A stretch of 8,851 nt of DNA from Candidatus Heimdallarchaeota archaeon (lineage in GTDB: Archaea; Asgardarchaeota; Heimdallarchaeia; Heimdallarchaeales; Heimdallarchaeaceae): positions 1 through 8,851 of the forward strand of contig JAGLOH010000064.1 of assembly GCA_023139025.1 (NCBI GenBank), given 5' to 3'. The translations under genes were made by a program, and so were the position numbers. This document shows positions 1 through 7,217 of this stretch, piece after piece. The notes beneath the pieces were generated by a model, which saw only the letters and a program-made list of their open reading frames with translations, did no database searches and had not been told where the DNA came from. How positions within the stretch are numbered: position 1 is the stretch's first letter; each line of letters starts with the position of its first letter.

Positions 1-3000
1 TACTCATCTTTCGCTTATTTTTGGATAAAATATTGGTCAGCAATTATTGTCCCGATAGCTTTCATAGGAATAGTCTATGCAATCTTTCGGAAGAGAATAA
101 ATCGTTCAGTTAGAAAAATGGTTATTTTCTTAACTAGACCTATAGTACCGAATATGGAAAAATGGAAACTGGTTTTCATCAATTTGTGGTTATTTACTAA
201 AAATTCTTCAAATCTGATTTTTACACTATGGAAGGCAAATAAGAAAAGATTACTAATAAGTCTCTTAGGTTTAACAATACTAGCTTCAATAATTGTTACA
301 AGTGCTACTTTGTTTGATTCGAAAAGAAATACTCTGATAATGCAATATGTAGAATCAGCCAATGTTAACCATGATAATAATCTCTCGCTTAGGTATAATT
401 TCAATCTTGTAGAAACATCTGATGCTGCACAGAATTTTATCAACGAAAATTATACAGAAATGGCTATGAGTGTGATCATGAATCGCATAACGACATCAAC
501 ATCTTTGTTTGCAAGTATTATATCGGGTTACAATTATGCTTATGAATCATATCTAATTTCATACAATTTCTCGAGTGGATATGACGATTATATGCCAATT
601 ACTTATCTTGGAGCTCAGGAGAATTATAGTTCTGTTATTAATCAACTAATTGTCGAAGGTAGATTACCTAGTCAGACAAATGAAGTGCTGATTTCATCTT
701 ATGCTTCAGATTACTATAACATCAATGTTGATGACGTTTTAGCCATAAATTCTACCTCAAATGCTGGTTTTGTAGACTTCTCTAAAATGAATCTTACAGT
801 TGTAGGAGTATATTTTGAACCACCACATTCACTACTTGAGACTATCTGTGATGCTTATAACCTTCCATCAGATCCTATATCAAGTATATCTTATAGTTAT
901 CTTCCAACTCTAGTTACATTTACACCCTACTATTTAGAAAATTTCGAAAATGTATCGACGTATAGTTTTGATTTAATGGGAAGAGTACAATTCCGATACG
1001 ATTTTAGTTCATTGAATCCTAAAGATTTAGAAGCGCTTATTGAGGAAATAAACCAAATTAGAGATGAAGGTCCTTTTAAGTTTGTTTTTGATCAAGATGG
1101 AAGCTGGGAAGTACTAGGAGAACTAGTTTACCTATTTGGAGAAATAGGATTTGAAATGCAAACCACACAGTTCTTGATAATATTCCTATCTATCCCTATT
1201 CTTTATCTAGCATTGTTCTTGACATTTGAGGTAAACGAAATATTTAGTACAAGTTTCGAGCAAGAAATCAGAATTCTAAGTTCAAAGGGAGTCTCAACGG
1301 GTATGATTACATTCATTTATTCCTCCATGAAATTCTTTGAATCATTAGTAGCTACATTCCTAGGTTTTGGAGTAAACATGTTATTACTCCCAGCATTACT
1401 CAAGATTAACAAATTCATTACATTTGAATCTCCTTTCTACTCTCTTAGTCTAGTAAGTTTACCCGCAGCAATGAGTGCAACTTTCCTGCTCTTGGTAATT
1501 ATTTCTGTTCCAAGAATTATCATCATTTCTAAAACAAAGAAGAAAGTAGAGAAACCTCCAAAGCAATTTATTCAGTTAATGAAAAATATCAAATTCCACT
1601 ATATTCTAACCATAGGATTTGGAGTAGGACTAACTGTCTTATCTTATTGGTTACTTAGCATTTATGCCTTTGATATTGTCTCATCAGGTTCAGCTTTGTT
1701 AGTAATTTTCATTTATCTTATGGGAATCGGAGTTATGATTGCTTTGCTTGGAACAGGATTACTTATCAGAGAAATACATAAGATTCTCATGATTGCTTTA
1801 AGTAAAACTGCTTGGGCTATAAGGAAGAATCTTTTCTCACTTTCACTGGTTGAGATTAGATCAGATATCAAACTATTCAACAACACTTTTCTAACGTATA
1901 TAATATTGGTGAGTTTAGTTATACCGTTTGCAGTTTCACCAATGTTGATTCAAGATAAAACTATGGCAGAAGCATATTTCTATGGAGGAAGTGACATCTA
2001 TATAACTAACTGGGATGACTATAATGCTTCTGTAGCTACTGAACTTCTAGGATATTCGGAAATCGTATCAATAACAAATGTATCTCAGATAAAAGGAAGT
2101 TACCATTGGAATAATTTTGAATTCTTTTTATTAAATGATACGGAAGACTATCTTTCCACGGCTTATAAGCCTAAGAAGAACCTGTTTGAAGATTGGGATT
2201 CTACAATTGTACAACTAAATAATTCAAAAAGAATGTTAGTATCAGAGCCATTTCATAAATATCTAGCAGATGAAGAGGATATCTACTATTTTGTGAGAGA
2301 AGGTCCAGTGAATGATACTTTAATTCAATTTAACATCGTATCGAATTTCAATTACTTCCCGATAGTTTATGATGAAGGTCCTGATGAACAAAATGATCCA
2401 TATTTCCCCTCAGAAATATACTCTTTGGTAATGACTTTGGAGAGTTTTCTATTGATCGCTGATTTGATAGAAATAAACGAAAGAACATTTGAGAGATTGT
2501 TGATTAATATTAAAGATGGAGTGAATCAAGAGGAATTTGCAACTAAACTAAAGACAGATTTGGGACTTGAAGTTCAAACAACAAATGAAATGGCTGATGT
2601 AAGACTATTCAATATAATTCCTTTTTATTCAGTGTTAGTAGCTGAATTTGTATTTGGAATTATAATTTGTATAGCCGCTGTAGTATTTACTTCACTAAGT
2701 AATCCTTTGAAGATACTTCAACGAAGAGTTGTCAAACATGATATAATGAAGAAAATAGGCTTGCCAACGAATAGGATTATCTTTTTATCAGCAATGGAAC
2801 TGTTTATAGCTTGTATACTACCAGGATTGGCAATAGGAGCTGCTGGAGGATATGGATTACTACGTCTATTTAGTTGGATATTCATAAGTCCGCCATATTC
2901 AGGTGGGTTGCCATTTAAAACTATAATACCATATCATGTGGGTTTGGTTATTTTCTTAGGAATTCCACTGCTATTCTATTCAATATTCATAGTATCGATG

Positions 3001-3042
3001 AAGAGGAATTTTGCTAAATATAGACCTAAAAATTTGGAGTGA
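1..3042 (+). CDS. FtsX/MacB-type ABC transporter permease, double FtsX core (5' end outside window)
   Basis: This is the membrane subunit of an FtsX-superfamily ABC transporter, the class that moves lipids, lipoproteins or peptides or does mechanical work outside the membrane instead of forming a classical channel. The frame is open from base 1 with no ATG, GTG or TTG before base 118, so the gene enters from the left. In the 1013 visible residues there is a helix at 11-29 followed by the basic stretch FRKRINRSVRK. The first FtsX-unit helix is at 84-105, and a large outside domain lies at about 106-386. Helices follow near 389-410, 435-465, 483-510, 534-556, 564-589 and 629-649, then a second outside domain (about 650-868) and three helices near 874-899, 925-958 and 977-1000. 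This is the 10-helix double-FtsX plan plus one extra N-terminal helix. Cytoplasmic coupling segments of FtsX type follow the second helix (EIRILSSKGVSTG) and the eighth (HDIMKKIGLPTN). Outside domains carry many NxS/T sequons. It is co-transcribed with the ATPase gene 7 bases downstream. The family call is firm; the substrate is unknown. Confidence 0.88.
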   Translation, partial: YSSFAYFWIKYWSAIIVPIAFIGIVYAIFRKRINRSVRKMVIFLTRPIVPNMEKWKLVFINLWLFTKNSSNLIFTLWKANKKRLLISLLGLTILASIIVTSATLFDSKRNTLIMQYVESANVNHDNNLSLRYNFNLVETSDAAQNFINENYTEMAMSVIMNRITTSTSLFASIISGYNYAYESYLISYNFSSGYDDYMPITYLGAQENYSSVINQLIVEGRLPSQTNEVLISSYASDYYNINVDDVLAINSTSNAGFVDFSKMNLTVVGVYFEPPHSLLETICDAYNLPSDPISSISYSYLPTLVTFTPYYLENFENVSTYSFDLMGRVQFRYDFSSLNPKDLEALIEEINQIRDEGPFKFVFDQDGSWEVLGELVYLFGEIGFEMQTTQFLIIFLSIPILYLALFLTFEVNEIFSTSFEQEIRILSSKGVSTGMITFIYSSMKFFESLVATFLGFGVNMLLLPALLKINKFITFESPFYSLSLVSLPAAMSATFLLLVIISVPRIIIISKTKKKVEKPPKQFIQLMKNIKFHYILTIGFGVGLTVLSYWLLSIYAFDIVSSGSALLVIFIYLMGIGVMIALLGTGLLIREIHKILMIALSKTAWAIRKNLFSLSLVEIRSDIKLFNNTFLTYIILVSLVIPFAVSPMLIQDKTMAEAYFYGGSDIYITNWDDYNASVATELLGYSEIVSITNVSQIKGSYHWNNFEFFLLNDTEDYLSTAYKPKKNLFEDWDSTIVQLNNSKRMLVSEPFHKYLADEEDIYYFVREGPVNDTLIQFNIVSNFNYFPIVYDEGPDEQNDPYFPSEIYSLVMTLESFLLIADLIEINERTFERLLINIKDGVNQEEFATKLKTDLGLEVQTTNEMADVRLFNIIPFYSVLVAEFVFGIIICIAAVVFTSLSNPLKILQRRVVKHDIMKKIGLPTNRIIFLSAMELFIACILPGLAIGAAGGYGLLRLFSWIFISPPYSGGLPFKTIIPYHVGLVIFLGIPLLFYSIFIVSMKRNFAKYRPKNLE
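3036..3042 (+). promoter_or_regulatory. Shine-Dalgarno site of the ATPase gene
   Basis: GGAGTGA overlaps the permease stop codon (TGA at 3040-3042) and lies 7 bases before ATG 3050. It matches the archaeal anti-SD complement GGAGGTGA apart from one missing G. It decides the ATPase start in favour of ATG 3050 over the in-frame TTG at 3011, which lies inside the permease gene and has no such site. The overlap with the stop codon suggests translational coupling of the two subunits. Confidence 0.65.
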
Positions 3043-3049
3043 TGAAAGA

Positions 3050-4804
3050 ATGATAACATGTAATGATGTGATAAAAGTCTATTATGATTCTGATACAGAA
3101 CTTAAAGTTGCAGCGTTAAGAGGAATGGATTTGAAAGTGAATGAAGGTGAGCTTGTCTCAATCATAGGACCTTCAGGAAGCGGTAAGACCACCCTAGTAA
3201 AAATTCTTTCTGGTATAGAATTACCTACTAGTGGTGATGTAATAATCAAAGGAAAGGATTTTGGGAAACTAGATGAGTTTGAAAGAAGAGAATTTAGATT
3301 TAATCATCTAGGAATTATTAACCAATTCACTAGTGAAAATCTGTTCACACATCTAAGTGTTAGACAGAATCTCTTGATCCCAAAGAAACTATTTTTCCTG
3401 CCAAAAGAACAATCTAAGAAAGAGGTTGATGAACTACTAAAAATTCTGAATCTTAAACACGTTGAGCAGAATACAGTTGATAAATTATCAGGTGGAGAGG
3501 CAATGAGATTATCTATGGGTGTAGCCCTGTCAAAGAATCCCACCATTTTGCTCGCAGATGAACCTACAGGTCAATTAGATTCGATGAACACGCAAGATAT
3601 GATAGATACTATCAAACAAGTCAATCTGGAAATGGGTAAAACGATTCTAGTTGTTACACATGATATTAGGTACAGAAATGTTTTCGAGAAAAGTTTTGTT
3701 ATAAGAGATGGGAAACTTGCAGGTATTGGAAAGGATATTGGTAAAGATGAATTGGAATTTCTTTTACATGCTACAGAGTTGAACCGAGCCTATTTGGACT
3801 CATCTAATTATGTTAGAATTCCTGATGAAATCAAAGCTGTTACTGGGTTAGGGGAACTTGTAGAATTTGACACCCATCCATCACGAAAAGTAGGGCTTCT
3901 TTGGAATCCTGAAAAAGTTACTAGAGAAGAAGTCTACAATATTGTATCTAGTCCTTTAGATGACTTTGATGAAAAAATAGAACAGGTTTCCTTTGAAGAG
4001 GTTGAGAAGCTTCTGGGTAGAGAATTCATCCCACCTGAGAAATCTAAACCTATTGTGAAAATTAAGAAATTGTCTAAAGGTTACCAATCTAGAGCTGGTT
4101 ATACAGAAGTGATTTCAGATCTTGATTTAAACATTGATAAAGGAGATTTTGTTTTTATTTCTGGTCCTTCGGGGGTTGGTAAAACCACCCTTCTAAATCT
4201 CATTGCTGGATTGATCAAACCAAACAAAGGATCTATAAAAGTACAAAATTTCTCTATAAGTGATTCAGGTGAAAAGCAAGTATCACTTTTTAGATTGAAC
4301 AATATAGCATATATTACTCAACACAATAATCTGTTTAGTCCATTGCCGATTAAGGATAATTTTATCCTTCCTAATATATTCTCTAGAACTAAAAGAGATT
4401 ATGACTATAGTCTATCTATAGCAAAGGAGTGTTTTATTGATCATAAACTTGATTCTTATCCTGGAGAACTATCTGAAGGAGAAAAACAGAGAGCTGCTCT
4501 AGCAACTGCTTTAACGAGAAGGACAAGTGTGATTCTTGCTGATGAACCATCAGCAAATCTGGATACAGACCTTGCACGATCTATAATGGATTTATTAATG
4601 GATATAGTTAGAATCAATCAAGCGACAATTGTCACTTGCTCACATGACCTAACACTTCTTCGACCTGGTTTTCGACACATTCGTCTGCTAGATGGTACTG
4701 TTCTAGAAGACAGTAGAGTCACTAAGAAAGATTTGAAGGAAATTGTTACAGAATACCTCCAAATCAAGAAAAACAAAGGAAAACGAAAAACCAAGAAGAA
4801 GTAA
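3050..4804 (+). CDS. Tandem-NBD ABC transporter ATPase (two MacB/LolD-type domains)
   Basis: This cytoplasmic ATPase of 584 residues is the partner of the preceding permease. NBD1 has Walker A GPSGSGKTT at 40-48, Q-loop Q92, signature LSGGE at 146-150, Walker B ILLADEP at 166-172 and switch H204. NBD2 has Walker A GPSGVGKTT at 372-380, Q424, signature LSEGE at 474-478, Walker B VILADEP at 494-500, D-loop SANLD and H532. Both sites keep every catalytic motif, so both look ATP-competent. A linker of about 110 residues (225-335), acidic and mixed, joins the domains and matches no domain I recognise. The tail (573-584) is almost all Lys/Arg/Asn/Gly. MacB/LolD-type ATPases are usually single-domain and dimerise, so the fused form is less common. 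It pairs logically with a permease carrying two FtsX cores in one chain. The start is ATG 3050, chosen from its Shine-Dalgarno site. The transporter-ATPase role is confident; the substrate is not known. Confidence 0.93.
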   Translation: MITCNDVIKVYYDSDTELKVAALRGMDLKVNEGELVSIIGPSGSGKTTLVKILSGIELPTSGDVIIKGKDFGKLDEFERREFRFNHLGIINQFTSENLFTHLSVRQNLLIPKKLFFLPKEQSKKEVDELLKILNLKHVEQNTVDKLSGGEAMRLSMGVALSKNPTILLADEPTGQLDSMNTQDMIDTIKQVNLEMGKTILVVTHDIRYRNVFEKSFVIRDGKLAGIGKDIGKDELEFLLHATELNRAYLDSSNYVRIPDEIKAVTGLGELVEFDTHPSRKVGLLWNPEKVTREEVYNIVSSPLDDFDEKIEQVSFEEVEKLLGREFIPPEKSKPIVKIKKLSKGYQSRAGYTEVISDLDLNIDKGDFVFISGPSGVGKTTLLNLIAGLIKPNKGSIKVQNFSISDSGEKQVSLFRLNNIAYITQHNNLFSPLPIKDNFILPNIFSRTKRDYDYSLSIAKECFIDHKLDSYPGELSEGEKQRAALATALTRRTSVILADEPSANLDTDLARSIMDLLMDIVRINQATIVTCSHDLTLLRPGFRHIRLLDGTVLEDSRVTKKDLKEIVTEYLQIKKNKGKRKTKKK

Positions 4805-4817
4805 TTTTTCTTCTTCC
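4805..4817 (+). terminator. T-rich terminator after the transporter operon
   Basis: The 13 bases directly after the ATPase stop codon are pyrimidine only, with a run of five T and three further TT pairs. No stem is visible. Archaeal RNA polymerase can terminate on such T-rich tracts alone, and a new promoter follows within about 20 bases, which fits an operon end here. Read-through cannot be excluded. Confidence 0.4.
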
Positions 4818-4833
4818 CAAATAGATTCTAAAC

Positions 4834-4842
4834 CTTTTTATA
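4834..4842 (+). promoter_or_regulatory. TATA-like box for the secreted-protein gene
   Basis: CTTTTTATA resembles the archaeal TATA box. With the usual spacing of about 27 bases from the box centre, transcription would begin near 4866. That leaves a leader of about 40 bases containing the GGTGA site before TTG 4908. A second AT-rich element, AATATACATA at 4847-4856, is an alternative that would place the start near 4880. Confidence 0.4.
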
Positions 4843-4894
4843 GAACAATATACATATGAAATTTTAGACTTGTCTTCATTTTGAAGATTAAGTG

Positions 4895-4899
4895 GGTGA
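4895..4899 (+). promoter_or_regulatory. Shine-Dalgarno site choosing TTG 4908 as start
   Basis: GGTGA, part of the archaeal GGAGGTGA consensus, lies 8 bases before TTG 4908. Neither in-frame alternative (TTG 4881, GTG 4896) has a comparable purine-rich site at the right distance. Starting at 4908 also gives a compact signal peptide. Confidence 0.5.
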
Positions 4900-4907
4900 A
4901 AAACAAA

Positions 4908-5744
4908 TTGAAAAAAATTGGTATTGTCACAGTGATATTGTTGATATTAACACCATTAGCTCTTCAGACATCTGCTGTAACCGTTCCTGATGGTTTCTAT
5001 TTCCATCCTGAATTAACCGCAGGCGCTGTATTAGAATGGCAGTTAAAAAAGAATGCATTCAACTTTGAAGGCCTTGAAGATGTAGATTATGATATAGTTG
5101 CAGGAATTGAATGGGCTGTAGGTTCAGTATTTAAGTTAGTACTTACACAAAACCTCAATGATCTTGATTTAACTAATCCTGCGGAACTTTTCCAATATAC
5201 TGGAAATTGGGCAGATTTTTATCTTGATGATGTTCTTATAACTGAAAACTCCACAGATATTGAATTCTTTGATTATACAACAGATCTCATCTATGGTGCA
5301 TTTGCTGCAGGAACATTTCCGTTCATTTTACCATTAACCTATAGATATGGTTCAACAAATGAAAGTTTCTTTGAGCTCTTCTATAACGAACTTAAATTGA
5401 ATGAAATTTCTGAAGAACCAGAACCAGGAGTTCAAGTATACTACACAGTAAGTCTTACAGAAAAGAAATTAGATGTTGAAACTGGGATAAATATTAATCT
5501 CTCAGAAGGAGGAGTTACTCTTAAAGGAGAAGTAACTGCAAATATTGTTTATGATTCTATAGATGGAGTACTTGAAGAAATAAGTATTTTTATGAAAGTA
5601 AGTGTCTTGGGATTCACAATAAAATACAACTTCCTCTTACAAAATATCACAAGTCCTAATAATCTGGCTTTTGAATGGATTACTGGTCTTGTTGCATTCT
5701 TCGGAATAGGTGTTATTGTAGTAGCTCTAAAGAAAAGGAGATAA
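4908..5744 (+). CDS. Secreted beta-rich protein with signal peptide and C-terminal membrane anchor
   Basis: This is a protein of 278 residues that I cannot assign to a known function. From TTG 4908 it begins MKKIGIVTV, a short basic start, then a hydrophobic core and a probable signal-peptidase site after QTSA (residue 23). The mature part is rich in alternating hydrophobic/polar stretches typical of beta strands, is acidic and aromatic, and carries sequons NST, NES and NIT. Residues about 257-274 form one membrane helix followed by KKRR, which fixes the C-terminus inside the cell and the beta-rich domain outside. The plan resembles archaeal 'choice-of-anchor' surface proteins, which Asgard genomes contain in many copies; that family match is from memory and unconfirmed. 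It lies about 100 bases behind the transporter operon on the same strand, so it could be a partner or client of that transporter, but it seems to have its own promoter. An upstream start at 4881 would add nine residues. Confidence 0.8.
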   Translation: MKKIGIVTVILLILTPLALQTSAVTVPDGFYFHPELTAGAVLEWQLKKNAFNFEGLEDVDYDIVAGIEWAVGSVFKLVLTQNLNDLDLTNPAELFQYTGNWADFYLDDVLITENSTDIEFFDYTTDLIYGAFAAGTFPFILPLTYRYGSTNESFFELFYNELKLNEISEEPEPGVQVYYTVSLTEKKLDVETGININLSEGGVTLKGEVTANIVYDSIDGVLEEISIFMKVSVLGFTIKYNFLLQNITSPNNLAFEWITGLVAFFGIGVIVVALKKRR

Positions 5745-5764
5745 CCTCTCCAAATTTTTTTTAT
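5737..5764 (+). terminator. Terminator of the secreted-protein gene
   Basis: GGAG (5737-5740) can pair with CTCC (5748-5751) across a 7-base loop containing the stop codon. An uninterrupted run of eight T follows at 5755-5762. The stem is short, but the T-run alone would suffice in an archaeon, and the next gene runs in the opposite direction. Confidence 0.55.
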
Positions 5765-5792
5765 TTTGATAGCCTTAATACGAACATTTTTT

Positions 5793-5804
5793 GTGAAATT
5801 TCAC
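5793..5804. other. Perfect 12-bp palindrome in the convergent gap
   Basis: GTGAAATTTCAC reads identically on both strands and sits 3 bases beyond the stop codon of the HD gene, in the gap between two convergent genes. On the plus strand it is preceded by six T. As RNA it could form only a 4-bp stem with a 4-base loop. No role is assigned; it might be a weak 3'-end hairpin or a protein site. Confidence 0.3.
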
Positions 5805-5807
5805 TAT

Positions 5808-7145
5808 TCATATTTCATTGACTAGTTTATCAATTTCATTTCTACAAGGGGCAGGAAAGATTAACAAATTGTTATACTTGGGCTTTGTCAAGCTTGCTAT
5901 GACGTCTGATACCTCAGAAAGTTGTTTCAATTGACCTTCTTTCATTCTAATCATAATAGCATTACGATCAGTCTCTTCATAAGGAGTATAATATCTACTA
6001 CCAAATTGATCTATATCCCAGCTGACAGTAGGATATCCATTTTTCCTTACAATGAAGTTGATTTTATCTGAATTTTCTAAAACTTTTGCTGCCATATCCT
6101 CTGTTAATGGAATGCTTTTGAACAAATTCCTACGAAGTATTTCATTTGCTAATTTTTTGATGAAATCATCATTTTGTTCTTTAGCTACAGAATAATGCAA
6201 TTGCGTATATATCACATCATCAGTTAGCGTCATCAAAGTTTTCCAATTTGGCTTATCTGTAAAATCCTTCAAAAATGGAAGACTAGCTATGTTCTTCCCC
6301 TCATCGATTTTCTGAATTAATTGAGAAATGAAAAGTTTTAACATATACTCATAACATCTAACTGTTTTGTGGAAGTAAACTCTGCTAAACTGCATATACA
6401 AAGCTAGAACTACTTGCTCTATGGATTGTACTCCTTTTTCTCTAATAGTAATTGTTCCATCCTTTGTTAATTCCATCATATCAAATAATCGTTCAAGATT
6501 ATACATTCCAAATGATACACCAGTTGCAACAGAATCCCTCATTAGATAATCAAGAGCATCTGCATCTAATTGTGAGTTAATGATTTGATTTTTAAACGGT
6601 TTATCATCAACACTTCTTCCCTGAATAAGATTGCCAATCCGCTTTCTATCATACCCTTCTTTTTCCAAAATTACAGCAATCTCTGATTCATCAGCAAGTA
6701 CGATTTGTTCAGAAATATTTTCATGTCTTACAAAAACACCATATTTATTTTTACAATCAGAATCTTCATAGTTTTTACATAACATTCTTGTTGTATCTTC
6801 AAACATATGAGAGAATGGACCATGACCAATGTCATGAATTAAAGCAGTTAGACTTACTTGTTTTATTTCATCCCTAGTAAAGATATCTGGGTGTTTCTTA
6901 TTGAGAAATTGACCTATCCTATTAGCAACATGATGTGCTCCTAAACTGTGCATAAATCTGCTGTGAGTAGCTGAAGGATAAGATGCCGAAACTCCCCCAA
7001 GCTGTATAATGCGCCTTAATCTTTGGAATTCCCATGTATCAATAATGTCAATTATTACTTTATCATAAATATCAATATACTTGTGAACTTGATCTGCAAT
7101 GGATTTATAAACAGACATCATGTATTTTGAACTGATAGAGTTCAT
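5808..7145 (-). CDS. HD-domain phosphohydrolase (SAMHD1/YwfO-like)
   Basis: This is a metal-dependent phosphohydrolase of the HD superfamily, in the branch that includes SAMHD1-type dNTP triphosphohydrolases and bacterial YwfO-like proteins. From ATG 7145 it has 445 residues. Near the N-terminus is the family stretch SIADQVHKYIDIYDKVIIDI. The metal-site motifs are HSRFMHSLGAHH (H66), LIHDIGHGPFSHMFE (H104, D105) and LDADALDYLMRDS (D194/D196), all intact and in family order. VYFHKTVRCYEYML, also typical of this family, follows. Length fits the family. Between the second motif and the next conserved HEN is a short insert with two cysteines (MLCKNYEDSDCKNKYG). The frame also opens from TTG 7187, but that lies upstream of the expected transcript start and in a repeat-rich regulatory stretch. 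ATG 7121 or 7118 are possible shorter starts, and none has a clear Shine-Dalgarno site. Hydrolase activity is confident; substrate (dNTPs or another nucleotide) is inferred. Confidence 0.88.
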   Translation of the reverse strand: MNSISSKYMMSVYKSIADQVHKYIDIYDKVIIDIIDTWEFQRLRRIIQLGGVSASYPSATHSRFMHSLGAHHVANRIGQFLNKKHPDIFTRDEIKQVSLTALIHDIGHGPFSHMFEDTTRMLCKNYEDSDCKNKYGVFVRHENISEQIVLADESEIAVILEKEGYDRKRIGNLIQGRSVDDKPFKNQIINSQLDADALDYLMRDSVATGVSFGMYNLERLFDMMELTKDGTITIREKGVQSIEQVVLALYMQFSRVYFHKTVRCYEYMLKLFISQLIQKIDEGKNIASLPFLKDFTDKPNWKTLMTLTDDVIYTQLHYSVAKEQNDDFIKKLANEILRRNLFKSIPLTEDMAAKVLENSDKINFIVRKNGYPTVSWDIDQFGSRYYTPYEETDRNAIMIRMKEGQLKQLSEVSDVIASLTKPKYNNLLIFPAPCRNEIDKLVNEI

Positions 7146-7155
7146 AACTTTTTTG

Positions 7156-7196
7156 TATGAACAGATATCTGGACAGCTTCTGGACAAATGTTCATA
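7156..7196. repeat. Inverted repeat enclosing two direct repeats: candidate operator
   Basis: TATGAACA (7156-7163) and TGTTCATA (7189-7196) form a perfect 8-bp inverted repeat around a 25-base centre. Inside it TCTGGAC occurs twice, at 7168-7174 and 7179-7185, an 11-base period that puts both copies on the same face of the helix. The right arm overlaps the TATA-like element, and the direct repeats cover the region where HD-gene transcription should begin. That is the usual position for an archaeal repressor site. No known regulator can be named from these motifs. Confidence 0.45.
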
Positions 7197-7203
7197 TATT
7201 TTA
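7193..7203. promoter_or_regulatory. TATA-like element between divergent genes
   Basis: CATATATTTTA reads as TAAAATATATG on the minus strand, so it resembles a TATA box in both directions. On the minus strand it predicts an HD transcript start near 7170, about 25 bases before ATG 7145. On the plus strand it predicts a start near 7220-7227, at or next to the dehydrogenase ATGs at 7218 and 7227, which implies a leaderless transcript. It is the most TATA-like run between the two genes. Confidence 0.45.
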
Positions 7204-7217
7204 CTTCATAGTGTGTT

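Noticed and set aside
75..443. Minus-strand reading frame inside the permease gene
   Set aside because: It lies entirely opposite a strongly coding frame, has no recognisable domain or start signal, and is a shadow. The same applies to the minus-strand frames at 3304-3546, 4099-4302 and 8135-8329.
118..3042. Permease starting at ATG 118
   Set aside because: The frame is open through bases 1-117, encodes a convincing membrane helix with a basic inner flank, and ATG 118 has no ribosome-binding site. The gene is better treated as entering from the left.
3011..3049. ATPase starting at TTG 3011
   Set aside because: This would overlap the permease and add 13 residues without similarity. ATG 3050 has a GGAGTGA site at the right distance and starts directly before the NBD.
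3050..4804. Tandem NBD protein as an ABCF translation factor
   Set aside because: The domains are MacB/LolD-like, no ABCF-type helical arm insert is apparent in NBD1, and the gene sits 7 bases behind an FtsX permease.
4855..4866. Tiny frame from ATG 4855
   Set aside because: It stops after three codons (ATG AAA TTT TAG) and lies near the predicted promoter or leader; nothing supports translation.
5793..5804. Palindrome as the terminator of the HD gene
   Set aside because: On the minus strand it is followed by a run of A, not T, and it can form only a 4-bp stem. It is listed only as an unexplained palindrome.
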